A DNA stretch of 64,000 nt from Microbacterium sp. MYb72 (GCF_002979415.1 NZ_PCOT01000010.1:1-64000); one strand, 5' to 3'. Shown: positions 26,301 to 34,454, counted from the stretch's first letter. The notes: generated from the sequence alone by a model not told the origin. Made by a program: numbers and translations.

Positions 26301-26840
26301 GCTTCGGCTCAGGCCCAGGCCAATGCCTCGGCTGCGGCATCCGCTGCTGCCAACGCGAACGCGTCGACCGAGGCCTCGGCCGCGGCTGCCGCCGATGTGA
26401 AGGCGTCTGCCTCGACGAACGCGAACGCCTCGGCGGCCGCGAACCCGCAGGGCAAGCTCGGCATCACGATCAAGTCGCCGGTCCTGGAGCGCGGCCAGCA
26501 GCAGACCGCTGTCGGCACGGGCTTCAAGCCGGGCGAGGTCGTCACCGGCGTGATGAACTCCGACCCGCTGGCGCTGGGCACCCAGGTGGCCAACGCTCAG
26601 GGCACGGTCACGTTCACGTGGGCGATCCCGGCCGGCACCGACCTCGGCACGCACACCGTCACGCTCACCGGCCCCGAGTCGGGTAGCGTCGCGGGTACGT
26701 TCAAGGTCGTGGCCACCGGCCTCGCCGCCACCGGCGGCACGGCGCCCAACGGCTGGATCGTTCTCGGAGCCCTGCTCCTGATGTTCGGTCTGGGTACGGC
26801 GCTGGTCGCACGCAAGCGCGCGACGGCCGCAGCAGAGTAA
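23301..26840 (+). CDS. giant Ala-rich cell-wall surface protein (choice-of-anchor G-like) with LAXTG signal
   Basis: 1,179 residues. A basic start and signal peptide (about residues 1-40) precede a domain of about 550 residues rich in repeated L-N-L-x-V-x strands, like choice-of-anchor G proteins. Next come a small beta domain (about 545-635), a long low-complexity Ala/Ser/Asn/Thr region (about 637-1050), another beta domain (KLGITIKSPVLERGQQQTAVGTGF) and the sorting signal LAATG at 1141-1145, a hydrophobic helix and RKR. LAXTG is the class E sortase type. An alternative GTG at 23262 with GGGGAGGG would lengthen the n-region by 13 residues. No sortase is in the window. Followed by DUF5819 and HTTM genes. 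Confidence 0.85.
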   Translation: MKNIEGKTLRRRRAIGGGIAAATAGAVILTSALVPMGATAAPSDDSEALGQIIRTELLGGDILDVSQAVSGNPSDIGPEITPLNVTLLQGLTVDLGGGLQLPLISGPGGAGLLDLGQLGVLNSYAGSPTANTSTASAGAISQDGTIATDINNPGAYGNAKLNLTDVLDQLGVAGITDQVVDNLGIELGAIASTATATGTASDVTFASEYTVADLELNVSSPLVGTVATSLGGVLGGVGDTLDAAVGTGGVLDSVVSAVNLNLGVPAVLQVQIGGGTIAIDGLDAAITAATNTLINEPLADPNGIVSINLANGLVSVDLAKIVNGPAATDLNGLDPNTLVLDDTTITAITSAVTAALGTLTTKVTTVVTDLINNLSLHIELGAHVTALLLNADVDITVDVKLGQLTGAIPGSPVVGVDGDLLGIPLGGVLSLVTTPVINLLTTTLTPVISTLLTTVTSGLAPALDGILNPVVAALSPLFDALNEVVEITINEQEEPGVLGAESFTVNAISFELLPGLGALNLDLASSTVRAAEIAAVDPTVDAQDPVQAGSNLPVVGANWVPGSTVTLTLRNASNDTIGTPVTFTVEADGSFPANTVYAIPAGTDVGTDYVLTAADDEDPQNVATDTVSITAGGGGDVNTNAAASASASADATASGDPAAQAAAQAAALADATSQASAAATANADQAAKAAATVTADASTNASADSTSAANAQAAAAAQASAQSNSAATTLADANSSASSKAAATATSSANASQEASTNANAAASASASANADVSSSAVAQAAAQAAAYTSTDANASASAATDSDAIAAAKAAATTTASTAATADATSAANANAAVAAQAAALANASTNAAASGSVTGDQDTNASTASQAAAITNASTNASANAVAEASASTDPGAQTQASTNASAEVNTNASASAAASAQADNDNNAAAQAAAVAAAQANADTKASAKATANATAAAQAAATAQAEAGASTNASTDATSETNARAAAAAQSSAEADSSQAASAQAQANASAAASAAANANASTEASAAAAADVKASASTNANASAAANPQGKLGITIKSPVLERGQQQTAVGTGFKPGEVVTGVMNSDPLALGTQVANAQGTVTFTWAIPAGTDLGTHTVTLTGPESGSVAGTFKVVATGLAATGGTAPNGWIVLGALLLMFGLGTALVARKRATAAAE
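25211..26450 (+). repeat. coding low-complexity Ala/Ser/Asn/Thr repeat region
   Basis: About 410 codons made almost only of GCN, TCN, AAC, ACC and GAC, giving irregular units such as NASTNAS, AQAAALA and ASASANA. The units are degenerate rather than exact, so this is a protein stalk-like repeat, not an array of identical DNA repeats. Confidence 0.85.
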
Positions 26841-26861
26841 GACAGAAACGCTGTCACAGGT

Positions 26862-26888
26862 CGGGGTCGCCCTCATCGGGCGGCCCCG
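26862..26888 (+). terminator. hairpin between surface protein and DUF5819 genes
   Basis: CGGGGTCGCCC (26862-26872), loop TCATC, and GGGCGGCCCCG (26878-26888) pair with one mismatch. There is no T tract. It may attenuate rather than end transcription, giving high surface-protein output and lower output of the next two genes. Confidence 0.6.
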
Positions 26889-26913
26889 GCCTTCAGTGAT
26901 GAGAAGGACTCTT

Positions 26914-27732
26914 ATGAGCACGAAGACCGATCAGGCTCCGAGCGACACGGAGGCGGATGCCGTCGCTGTCGCGACCAGACCACGACCGACCTGGTGGGTG
27001 AAGCTCATCGCCTTCGTCGCGTGCCTGTTCACCCTGTGGCACGTGTTCGCGTCGTTCCTGTGGATCGCGCCGTACTCGGCGCTGCGCGAGATCCCCACGC
27101 AGGACGTGCTCGCCAGCTACATGCTGCCGATGTTCGGCCAGTCGTGGAGCGTCTTCGCCCCCGAGCCGATCAACGGGGACTACCACTTCAACGTCCGCGC
27201 CGTCATCGAGAAGGACGGCGAGGAGGTCGAGACCGGCTGGGTCAGCGCGACCGACGTCGAGCTCTCGATGATCCGCTACAACCTCTTCCCGCCGCGCGCC
27301 GGCATCCAGTCCAGCGAGGTCGCGAGCGGGCAGATGAACGCGTACAACGACCTCAGCGAGCAGCAGCAGGCCGTCGCCGCCCTCGACTTCGCGAAGGACG
27401 GCTGGGAGGACTGGATGGTCGGCTCGTTCGACAAGCTCGAGGGCGACGACAAGCCCTCAACGGTCGAGTACATGAAGGCCGAGCACCTGGCCACCGCCTA
27501 CGCCACGCAGGTCGCCTACGCGATCTGGGGAGCGGATGCCGTCGTCAAGGTGCAGTACCGGGTGAGCCGGCAGAACGTGGTCCCCTACGCCGAGCGCAAC
27601 AACCCCAACGCCCAGCGCCCCGATCCGACGTTCTCCACGACCGGGTGGCGCGCGCCGATCGAGGAAGAAGGACAGAATCGCGGCAACTTCGCCGACGTCT
27701 TCCGTGCACAGTTCGAGAGGACCCAGCAGTGA
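26914..27732 (+). CDS. DUF5819 family protein, SdpA-like partner of the HTTM protein
   Basis: 272 residues with one N-terminal transmembrane helix (WWVKLIAFVACLFTLWHVFASFLW), then an extracytoplasmic domain. The segment YMLPMFGQSWSVFAPEPINGDYHFNVRAV is the hallmark of DUF5819, which resembles SdpA of the sporulation-delaying protein system in having one anchor and a 'W..F.P.P' motif. ATG at 26914 has AGAAGGA upstream. Its stop overlaps the GTG of the HTTM gene, a coupling typical of obligate partners. Proposed role, by analogy only: helps the membrane partner process or modify an exported protein, most simply the surface protein upstream. Confidence 0.8.
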   Translation: MSTKTDQAPSDTEADAVAVATRPRPTWWVKLIAFVACLFTLWHVFASFLWIAPYSALREIPTQDVLASYMLPMFGQSWSVFAPEPINGDYHFNVRAVIEKDGEEVETGWVSATDVELSMIRYNLFPPRAGIQSSEVASGQMNAYNDLSEQQQAVAALDFAKDGWEDWMVGSFDKLEGDDKPSTVEYMKAEHLATAYATQVAYAIWGADAVVKVQYRVSRQNVVPYAERNNPNAQRPDPTFSTTGWRAPIEEEGQNRGNFADVFRAQFERTQQ

Positions 27733-28871
27733 GCGTCGACACCCGGGCGCCGAAGGCGCCCAAGACCGTGAAGAAGACGGACGCTCCGGCATCCGCCCCC
27801 GAGGCGCCGCAGGCGTCCTTCCCCGCGCGCCTGCTCACCTTCGTCGCGTCGATGATCTCGGGATTCTGGGCGATGCTGCTGTCGGCCGTCGACAAGATCT
27901 CGGCGTTCGTCTCGGACTGGCTGTTCAACGGCAAGAAGGCCCTCTACGGACTCGCGGTCACCCGCATCCTGTTCGGCGTCACGGCCCTCGGCCTGCTCGC
28001 CTCGAACTTCGGCACCCGCCTGTACACCTTCGGCTCGGGTTCCGCGTGGAACGGCGAGCTCGCTCAGCCGGTCAGCGACTTCCCGAAGATCTGGATCTTC
28101 AGCGCGTTCCACGCGGCCATGGGCAACGATCTCGCCTACACGGCGCTGTACCTGCTGCTCGCCGTGCTGGCCGTGCTGTTCGTGCTCGGCTGGCGGTTCC
28201 GCATCGTGCTGCCGGTCTTCTTCTGCCTGTGGGTGGGCTTCATCGAGGCCAACGACATGGTCGGCGATCAGGGCGACAACATGTTCCGCATCGCGCTGCT
28301 GCTGCTGTTCTTCGCCGACCCCGCCGCCCGCTGGTCGCTCGACGCCCGCCGCCGCGCGAAGAGCGGCGACTGGTTCGCCGCCGGCAGCCAGCCCGCGCTG
28401 CTCGGCACGGTTTTCCACAACCTCGCGCTGGTGGCGCTCACCGCACAGGTCTGCTTCGTCTATGCATCCGGCGCGCTGTTCAAGGCCGGGGGTGCGCCGT
28501 GGGAGCAGGGGTACGCGGTCTACAACCCGCTGCACACCATGCGCTTCGGCACGTGGCCGGTGCTGAGCGAACTCGTCACGACCTGGGGCCCCATGGTCGT
28601 GGCGTTCAGCTGGGGATCCATCCTGCTGCAGGTGGCGTTCCCGCTCGCGCTGCTCACGCGTCCGACGCGGCTCATCGCGCTGGTCGGCATCCTCTCCTTC
28701 CACATCGGCATCGCCGTGCTGATGGGTCTGCCGTGGTTCTCGCTGACGATGATCGCGATCGACTCGATCTTCATCCGCGACCGCACCTGGGAGCGTCTGA
28801 GCACGGGCGTGCGCCGACGCTGGAACGCGGCCAAGACGGCGCCTCCGCCTCCCGCATCCTCTCTGGCCTGA
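27729..28871 (+). CDS. HTTM domain membrane protein (vitamin K gamma-carboxylase-like / SdpB-like)
   Basis: 380 residues, GTG start overlapping the DUF5819 stop. After a polar N-terminus and one helix come about seven hydrophobic segments of the HTTM fold. Typical pieces are YGLAVTRILFGVTALGLLASN, RVLGWRF-like VLGWRFRIVLPVFF, GDNMFRIALLLLFFAD, and the conserved VCFVYASGALFKAGGAPWEQGYAVYN with Lys and Trp. The family includes vitamin K-dependent gamma-carboxylase membrane domains and SdpB, which matures a peptide toxin with SdpA. Chemistry of bacterial HTTM proteins is mostly untested. No C-terminal carboxylase lumenal domain is present. Confidence 0.85.
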   Translation: MSVDTRAPKAPKTVKKTDAPASAPEAPQASFPARLLTFVASMISGFWAMLLSAVDKISAFVSDWLFNGKKALYGLAVTRILFGVTALGLLASNFGTRLYTFGSGSAWNGELAQPVSDFPKIWIFSAFHAAMGNDLAYTALYLLLAVLAVLFVLGWRFRIVLPVFFCLWVGFIEANDMVGDQGDNMFRIALLLLFFADPAARWSLDARRRAKSGDWFAAGSQPALLGTVFHNLALVALTAQVCFVYASGALFKAGGAPWEQGYAVYNPLHTMRFGTWPVLSELVTTWGPMVVAFSWGSILLQVAFPLALLTRPTRLIALVGILSFHIGIAVLMGLPWFSLTMIAIDSIFIRDRTWERLSTGVRRRWNAAKTAPPPPASSLA

Positions 28872-28924
28872 CCCGGACTGTGCCGAGGGCACAACGTGAC
28901 CGGGGGATGCCGCGGCATTCGATT

Positions 28925-28939
28925 GTGTGAATGTCACAC
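28925..28939. promoter_or_regulatory. palindromic operator upstream of the acyl-CoA oxidase-like gene
   Basis: GTGTGA-ATG-TCACAC is a perfect 6-3-6 inverted repeat, 64 bases before the start codon. It could bind a TetR- or GntR-type fatty acid regulator. The three-base spacer does not fit a CRP site. Confidence 0.5.
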
Positions 28940-29003
28940 GTGAGTTCTCTCGATGTTGTGGCAGACCTACCATTGACGTACCCCACGTCTTGAGAGGAAC
29001 GCC

Positions 29004-31040
29004 ATGGTCGACGTCGCCACCGTGTCCGAAGTGAAGAACCCGCAGCCCGATGTGGAGCAGATCACCGAGCTCCTGATGGGCACCTGGGCTGACATCCGTC
29101 GCCAGGCCCGCGAGATGATCAAGGACCCCGCCTTCTGGCGCAAGGACGACCTCGGCAAGGACGAGCACCGCGAGCGCGTGCTCAGCCAGCTGCACCTTCT
29201 CGTCGAGAACAAGGCCGTGCACCGTGCGTTCCCGAAGCGCCTCGGCGGCGAGGAGAACAACGGCGCCAACATCGCAGGCTTCGAGGAGCTCGTCGTCGCC
29301 GACCCCAGCCTCCAGATCAAGTCGGGCGTGCAGTGGGGCCTGTTCGGTTCGGCCGTGCTGCAGCTCGGCACCGCCGAGCACCACGACAAGTGGCTGCCCG
29401 GCATCATGAGCCTCGAGATCCCCGGCGCATTCGCGATGACGGAGATCGGCCACGGGTCCGACGTCGCCTCGGTCGGCACCACCGCGACCTACGACCCGGA
29501 GACGGAGGAGTTCGTCATCCACACGCCGTTCCGTGCGGCGACCAAGGAGTACCTGGGCAACGCGGCCCTGCACGGCGTCGCGGCCACGGTCTTCGCGCAG
29601 CTGATCACGAACGGCGTTAACCACGGCGTCCACTGCTTCTACGTGCCGCTGCGCGGGGAGGACGGCGTCGACCTGCCGGGCATCGGCCGCGAGGACGACG
29701 GGCTCAAGGGCGGGCTCAACGGCATCGACAACGGCCGCCTCAGCTTCGACCACGTGCGCGTCCCCCGCACGAACCTGCTGAACCGCTACGGCGACGTCGC
29801 GGCTGACGGCACCTACTCCAGCGCGATCGACAGCCCCGGCCGCCGCTTCTTCACGATGCTCGGCACGCTGGTGCAGGGACGTGTCTCGCTCGACGGCGCC
29901 GCATCCTGGGCATCCGCTCTCGGGCTCAAGATCGCGATCACCTACGCGACCGAGCGTCGCCAGTTCGGCGGGGCCGACGGGCAGGAGGTCGTGCTTCTCG
30001 ACTACGGCAAGCACCAGCGCCGTCTGCTGCCGCGCCTCGCGACGACCTACGCGCAGATCTTCGCGCACGACGAGTTCCTGCAGAAGTTCGACGGCGTCTT
30101 CTCCGGACGCACCGACACCCCCGACGACCGCGAAGACCTCGAGACGCTGGCGGCGGCCCTCAAGCCGCTGTCGACGTGGCACGCGCTCGACACCCTGCAG
30201 GAGGCTCGCGAGGCGTGCGGCGGAGCGGGATTCATGTTCGAGAACCGCCTCGTCGGGCTCCGTGCCGACCTCGACATCTACGTCACCTTCGAGGGCGACA
30301 ACAACATCCTGCTGCAGCTGGTCGGCAAGCGTCTGCTCACCGACTACGCGAAGCAGTTCAAGGGCAAGGATGCCGCGGCCCTCGCGAAGTTCGCCGTCGG
30401 CCAGACCGCGGGCAAGGTGTTCCACGGTGCGGGTCTCCGTCAGCTCGGGCAGGCCGTCGCCGACCTGGGCTCGACGGCCCGCTCGGTGGAGAAGGGCCTG
30501 CGGGAGGAGCAGCAGCACGAGCTGCTCGCCGACCGCGTGCAGCAGATGGTCGCCGACATCGCAGGGCGCCTGCGCGCGGCGGGCAAGGACAAGGAGCTCG
30601 GAGCGCGGCTCTTCAACGAGAACCAGGCCGAGCTCATCGAAGCCGCTCGTGCGCACGGCGAGCTGCTGCAGTGGGAGGCGTTCACCGACGGGGTGAACCG
30701 CGCGACGGATGCCGGCACCAAGAAGGTCCTCACCTGGCTGCGTGACCTCTTCGGCCTGCAGCTCATCGAGAAGCACCTCGCCTGGTACCTCATCAACGGC
30801 CGCCTCTCGACGCAGCGCGCCGCCGCGGTGTCGAGCTACATCGACCGCCTGTGCGCGCGCCTGCGTCCGTATGCGCTCGACCTCGTCGACGCGTTCGGCT
30901 ACGAGCAGGAGCACCTGCGCGCCCCCATCGCGAGCGGGGCCGAGAAGGCCCGTCAGGACGAGGCCCGTGCGTACTACGCCGACCTCGCGGCATCCGGCAA
31001 CGCCCCGATCCAGGAGAAGGCGCTGAAGAAGCAGCGCTGA
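29004..31040 (+). CDS. acyl-CoA dehydrogenase / acyl-CoA oxidase family protein
   Basis: 678 residues, longer than ordinary acyl-CoA dehydrogenases (about 380-400) and similar to acyl-CoA oxidases. The FAD/acyl-CoA core has AFAMTEIGHGSDVASVGTTATYD, TYATERRQFGG and ACGGAGFMFENRL, followed by IYVTFEGDNNILLQLVGKRLL, where EGDN marks the acyl-CoA oxidase-like subgroup. The last 200 residues are helical, like the ACOX C-terminal domain. It probably introduces the 2,3 double bond in beta-oxidation of fatty acyl-CoAs; whether oxygen or an electron-transfer flavoprotein accepts the electrons is uncertain. It has its own palindrome-marked promoter region and a strong terminator, so it is monocistronic. 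Confidence 0.9.
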   Translation: MVDVATVSEVKNPQPDVEQITELLMGTWADIRRQAREMIKDPAFWRKDDLGKDEHRERVLSQLHLLVENKAVHRAFPKRLGGEENNGANIAGFEELVVADPSLQIKSGVQWGLFGSAVLQLGTAEHHDKWLPGIMSLEIPGAFAMTEIGHGSDVASVGTTATYDPETEEFVIHTPFRAATKEYLGNAALHGVAATVFAQLITNGVNHGVHCFYVPLRGEDGVDLPGIGREDDGLKGGLNGIDNGRLSFDHVRVPRTNLLNRYGDVAADGTYSSAIDSPGRRFFTMLGTLVQGRVSLDGAASWASALGLKIAITYATERRQFGGADGQEVVLLDYGKHQRRLLPRLATTYAQIFAHDEFLQKFDGVFSGRTDTPDDREDLETLAAALKPLSTWHALDTLQEAREACGGAGFMFENRLVGLRADLDIYVTFEGDNNILLQLVGKRLLTDYAKQFKGKDAAALAKFAVGQTAGKVFHGAGLRQLGQAVADLGSTARSVEKGLREEQQHELLADRVQQMVADIAGRLRAAGKDKELGARLFNENQAELIEAARAHGELLQWEAFTDGVNRATDAGTKKVLTWLRDLFGLQLIEKHLAWYLINGRLSTQRAAAVSSYIDRLCARLRPYALDLVDAFGYEQEHLRAPIASGAEKARQDEARAYYADLAASGNAPIQEKALKKQR

Positions 31041-31069
31041 GCGGCATCGCCTCGGTCGAAATGCGTTAG

Positions 31070-31118
31070 TCGGCGCCTCGCGTCGGAATCCTGTGTGGTT
31101 TCCGACGGGAGGCGCCGA
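31070..31118 (+). terminator. strong terminator after the acyl-CoA oxidase-like gene
   Basis: TCGGCGCCTCGCGTCGGAA (31070-31088) and TTCCGACGGGAGGCGCCGA (31100-31118) pair along nearly the whole length, followed by TTTCGG. The converging membrane protein gene ends at 31146, so it may act both ways. Confidence 0.85.
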
Positions 31119-31145
31119 TTTCGGTGCCGGCCGGAGAGGTGAGCC

Positions 31146-32213
31146 TCAACCCTGAGTCGGCGGGTGCCCCTGAGTCGGAGGGTAGGGCTGCCCCTGCTGG
31201 TAGGGCTGCCCCTGCTGGTTGGGCTGGTAGGGCTGCCCCTGCTGGTAAGGCGGCGCGGGCGGGTAGGGCTGCCCCGGAGCGTAGGGCTGAGGGGCGGCCG
31301 CGGGTTCGGGTGCCGGATAGTTCAAGGGATAGCCGTCCGCACCGAGCGGGGCGACGTAGGTCCCCGGCAGGATGCGGTTCTGCGCGCGTGCCCTCAGCAG
31401 CACGGCCGTGAACAGCGCATAGGCCAGCGCTGCCGCGACCCCGGCGCCCATCACCAGCAGCGGCGGGACGGAGCGGCTCATCTCCCTCGAGAGGGTGAAG
31501 AGCACGTCCTGGAATCCGCTCCCCGGTGAGAGCGAGAGCGGCGTGAGCACGAGCAGCACCACGGCGGGGAGCAGCAGAGCGAACGGCGACCACCGGGTCG
31601 TCATCACCCCCGCGACGACCAGCACGGCGCCGCTGAGGACCGCCGCGATCGCATCGAACGACACGTCGAAGCGGTACTGCTGGAGCGCGACGAGCATCCC
31701 CCTGCTGATGCCGAACGCGAGCAGTCCGATCCCGACGGTGAGCAGCACGGGTGCCGCGACGAGTCCGACGATGTTCATCGCCATCCGGGGTCGGGCGGGC
31801 GAGCGCCGCGCGAGGAGCAGCACGAGCCCCATCGCGCCGAACGCGAGGAACAGGGCGAGCGGGATTCCGTAGACGATGCCGTCGACCCACTCCTGCGGCA
31901 GCGGTGACTGATACATCGAGAGCAGCAGAGAGGGGAAGATCGCGAAGACGAGGCTCGCGAGCGCCAGGACGCCGACCGTGAGCAGCCCCGCCGAGCTCCA
32001 GAACCCTGTCGCCACGACCGCCAGCAGCAGGAGGATGCCGACGGCCTGCAGCAGCACGGGGCCGAGGAGTCGGCTCGGGTCGAAGCCCCCGAACGCGGTG
32101 AAGGTGTAGTACCACGCACGCCCTCCGGCGCTGAGGAGCCCGGCGCCGATCGGGGCGATGACGACCGCGAACAGTGCGGTGATGATCCGGGCAGGCATGG
32201 ATGATCTGCGCAT
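31146..32213 (-). CDS. multi-pass membrane protein with Pro/Gln/Tyr-rich tail, unknown function
   Basis: 355 residues. About eight hydrophobic segments fill residues 5-285, with no recognised motif. The cytoplasmic or exposed tail (about 300-355) is made of imperfect repeats of QQGQPYPP and PYQPNQ, a disordered composition common in actinobacterial division-site and secretion proteins. ATG at 32213 is preceded by GGAGGG and chosen over an extension that would add an unrelated basic leader. It is divergent from the alcohol dehydrogenase gene across 122 bases. Function unknown. Confidence 0.75.
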   Translation of the reverse strand: MRRSSMPARIITALFAVVIAPIGAGLLSAGGRAWYYTFTAFGGFDPSRLLGPVLLQAVGILLLLAVVATGFWSSAGLLTVGVLALASLVFAIFPSLLLSMYQSPLPQEWVDGIVYGIPLALFLAFGAMGLVLLLARRSPARPRMAMNIVGLVAAPVLLTVGIGLLAFGISRGMLVALQQYRFDVSFDAIAAVLSGAVLVVAGVMTTRWSPFALLLPAVVLLVLTPLSLSPGSGFQDVLFTLSREMSRSVPPLLVMGAGVAAALAYALFTAVLLRARAQNRILPGTYVAPLGADGYPLNYPAPEPAAAPQPYAPGQPYPPAPPYQQGQPYQPNQQGQPYQQGQPYPPTQGHPPTQG

Positions 32214-32335
32214 GGGACGTCCCTCCAGAGTCGTACCGGCCACGGTACCGGGCCGACGGGCGCCCTGCACGGCGATCGTCCGGCAGGGCGCGGAACGCGG
32301 GAGAATGGCGGAGTACGCCATACAGAGGAGCGCCC

Positions 32336-33379
32336 ATGACCCGCGTCACCGCCTACGCCGCCCCCAGCGAAGCAGCCCCGCTCGAGAGGACCACGATCGA
32401 ACGGCGGGATCTCGGCCCGCACGACATCCTGATCGACATCGCCTTCGCGGGCATCTGCCACTCCGACATCCACACCGTGCGCGGCGACTGGGGTCCGCAG
32501 CACTACCCGCTCGCTCCTGGTCACGAGATCGCCGGCACCGTCGCCGCGGTCGGGGAGAGCGTCACGACGCATGCGATCGGTGATCGCGTCGGCGTCGGAT
32601 GCCTCGTCGACTCGTGCGGAGAGTGCCCCGCCTGCCGCCGCGGCGAGGAGCAGTTCTGCCGCGAGGGCGCCGTCTTCACCTACGGCAGCACCGACCGCGA
32701 CGGCACCATCACCCAGGGCGGGTACTCGCAGCAGGTCGTCGTGACCGAGGGCTTCGTCGTGCGCATCCCCGACGCGATCCCGCTCGACAGGGCCGCCCCG
32801 CTGCTCTGCGCCGGCATCACCACGTACTCCCCGCTGCGGCGCTGGGGTGTGGGGCCAGGCACCCGCGTCGCCGTCGTCGGCATGGGCGGGCTCGGCCACA
32901 TGGGCGTGCAGCTCGCGCATGCGCTCGGCGCGGAGGTGACGGTGCTGTCGCAGACCCTGAGCAAGAAGGACGACGGCATCCGGCTCGGAGCAGACCACTA
33001 CTACGCGACCGCCGACCCTGCGACCTTCAAGGAGCTGCGCGGGTCGTTCGACGTCATCCTCAACACGGTCAGCGCGGTGATCGACCTGCGCGCATACCTC
33101 GGGCTGCTCGCGATCGGCGGGACGATGGTGTGCGTCGGGGCGCCGGGCGAACCGCTCGGGCTGCCGATCGGCTCGCTCATCGGCGGCAACAAGACCCTCG
33201 CCGGGTCGAACATCGGCGGCATCGCCCAGACGCAGGAGATGCTCGACTTCTGTGCCGAGCACGGCATCTCCGCCGAGATCGAGGTGATCCCGGCATCCGA
33301 GATCAACACCGCCTACGAGCGCGTGCTCGCCTCCGACGTGCGGTACCGGTTCGTCATCGACGCCTCCACCTTCGCCTGA
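32336..33379 (+). CDS. zinc-dependent alcohol dehydrogenase, NAD(P)-dependent (AdhA/YahK-like)
   Basis: 347 residues of the medium-chain dehydrogenase family, cinnamyl-alcohol dehydrogenase-like branch. Catalytic zinc ligands lie in [15 protein letters not shown] and PGHEIAGTV. The structural zinc Cys cluster is [20 protein letters not shown]. The nucleotide-binding turn is [19 protein letters not shown]. Residues after it, [21 protein letters not shown], suggest NADP-type enzymes, where Ser rather than Asp follows the second strand. It likely reduces broad-range aldehydes. The ATG follows GAGGAG. Alone in its transcription unit, ending at a shared terminator. Confidence 0.93.
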   Translation: MTRVTAYAAPSEAAPLERTTIERRDLGPHDILIDIAFAGICHSDIHTVRGDWGPQHYPLAPGHEIAGTVAAVGESVTTHAIGDRVGVGCLVDSCGECPACRRGEEQFCREGAVFTYGSTDRDGTITQGGYSQQVVVTEGFVVRIPDAIPLDRAAPLLCAGITTYSPLRRWGVGPGTRVAVVGMGGLGHMGVQLAHALGAEVTVLSQTLSKKDDGIRLGADHYYATADPATFKELRGSFDVILNTVSAVIDLRAYLGLLAIGGTMVCVGAPGEPLGLPIGSLIGGNKTLAGSNIGGIAQTQEMLDFCAEHGISAEIEVIPASEINTAYERVLASDVRYRFVIDASTFA

Positions 33380-33384
33380 TCGCC

Positions 33385-33417
33385 GGAGGGGAGCAGCGGA
33401 CGACGCCTCTCCCCTCC
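33385..33417. terminator. bidirectional terminator
   Basis: GGAGGGGAG (33385-33393) and CTCCCCTCC (33409-33417) form a nine-base-pair stem in the 46-base gap between the converging alcohol dehydrogenase and nucleoside hydrolase genes. Confidence 0.7.
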
Positions 33418-33425
33418 GTCGAGGG

Positions 33426-34403
33426 TCAGCCGACCAGGATGCCGGCTCCGGTCATCCGCGCGATCAGGTGCGGAGCGAGCGGGGCATCGGTTCCGAGCAC
33501 CACGCGAACCGTCGCCCCCGGCTGATCCACCGAGCCTCGTCTCTGCCCGCGCAGGTCGCAGATGGTCTGCCCGCGCGCCGGACCCGCCGTGGTGTCGACC
33601 ACGACGCTCACCGCCGGGGCGACGATCGCGGCGATCCCGCCGACCGCGATCGCCGCGGCGAGGGGATCGTGCAGTGCGCTGCTGCGCTCGCCGTAGGTCT
33701 CGACGTAGAAGTCGAAGTAGAAGTCGAGCATCTCGCCGACCGTGCGGGCGAGCGGCACGTCCGAGGCGAGCAGCGCGGCGCGGTCGTCTTCGTCGAAGAC
33801 GTTCTCCATCGTCACGTCCAGGGGCACGAGGGTCACCGGCCAGCCCGCGGAGAGGGTCGCAGAGGCGGCCTCCGGGTCGTTGCCGATGTTGGCCTCCGCC
33901 ACCGGGGTGATGTTGCCCGGCACGAGGGCTGCGCCGCCCATGACCGTGACGCCCGCCACGCGAGAGGGCAGGGTCGGGTCGAGAGCGAGCGCGGTGGCGA
34001 GGTTGGTGAGCGGCCCGACCGCGATCACCTCGAGGTCTCCGGCGTGCTCGTGGGAGAGCCGGATCAGCATGCGCGCGGCGTCCTCGTCCTCGGGCGTCCG
34101 TGCGGCGGGCGGGAGGACGACTTCGCCGATGCCGTTGTCGCCGTGGACGTGCGGAGCGCCGCCGTCGTACGGGTGGGTGAGGAAGTCATGCGCGCCGACG
34201 GCCACGGGCACGTCGGTGCGACCGGCGACGGCGAGCAGGCCGAGGGTGTTCACCGCGGCCTGCGCCGAGCTGGTGTTGCCGCTGACGGTGCCGACGCCGA
34301 CGAGCGCGATCTCGGGTGAGGAGAGCAGGTAGGCGAGGGCGAGGGAGTCGTCGATGCCGGTGTCGCAGTCGAAGTAGACGGGACGGGCGGTGGCGTGTGT
34401 CAT
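33426..34403 (-). CDS. nucleoside hydrolase (IunH family)
   Basis: 325 residues. The calcium/ribose-binding signature DCDTGIDD is at residues 12-19, followed by the family blocks VGVGTVSGNTSSAQAAVNTLGLL, PHVHGDNGIG, EVIAVGPLTNLATAL and VMGGAALVPGNITPVAEANIGNDPEAA, and ALHDPLAAA near the C-terminus. All residues needed for N-glycosidic cleavage of nucleosides to ribose and base seem present. The enzyme is cytoplasmic. It lies downstream of an MFS transporter on the same strand and divergent from a GntR-ribokinase pair, so its ribose product can be phosphorylated by the neighbouring kinase. GGAG precedes the ATG. Confidence 0.93.
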   Translation of the reverse strand: MTHATARPVYFDCDTGIDDSLALAYLLSSPEIALVGVGTVSGNTSSAQAAVNTLGLLAVAGRTDVPVAVGAHDFLTHPYDGGAPHVHGDNGIGEVVLPPAARTPEDEDAARMLIRLSHEHAGDLEVIAVGPLTNLATALALDPTLPSRVAGVTVMGGAALVPGNITPVAEANIGNDPEAASATLSAGWPVTLVPLDVTMENVFDEDDRAALLASDVPLARTVGEMLDFYFDFYVETYGERSSALHDPLAAAIAVGGIAAIVAPAVSVVVDTTAGPARGQTICDLRGQRRGSVDQPGATVRVVLGTDAPLAPHLIARMTGAGILVG

Positions 34404-34424
34404 GGAGTGCTCCGGTGGTCGGGA

Positions 34425-34448
34425 GGGCGGCCGCGGCTGTGGCCGCCC
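34425..34448 (-). other. intercistronic hairpin
   Basis: GGGCGGCC (34425-34432) and GGCCGCCC (34441-34448) pair in the gap between the MFS stop and the nucleoside hydrolase start on the same strand. It may set the ratio of the two products or protect mRNA ends. No T tract is present. Confidence 0.4.
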
Positions 34449-34454
34449 GAGGGG

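Noticed and set aside
25211-26450. CRISPR-like or satellite array
   Set aside because: The units are degenerate, unspaced and in frame with one protein; no constant repeat with unique spacers exists.
26721-26735. Classic LPXTG (class A) sorting signal
   Set aside because: The motif is LAATG, and LATTG in the phosphoesterase, which is the class E type; no sortase gene is in the window to confirm.
23154-26921. A very long open frame antisense to the Ala-rich surface gene
   Set aside because: Its translation is Arg/Gly/Val-rich noise produced by G+C-biased third positions of the real gene; the sense strand has a signal peptide and sorting signal.
28925-28939. CRP/cAMP site
   Set aside because: The half-sites TGTGA and TCACA are there, but the spacer is three bases, not six.
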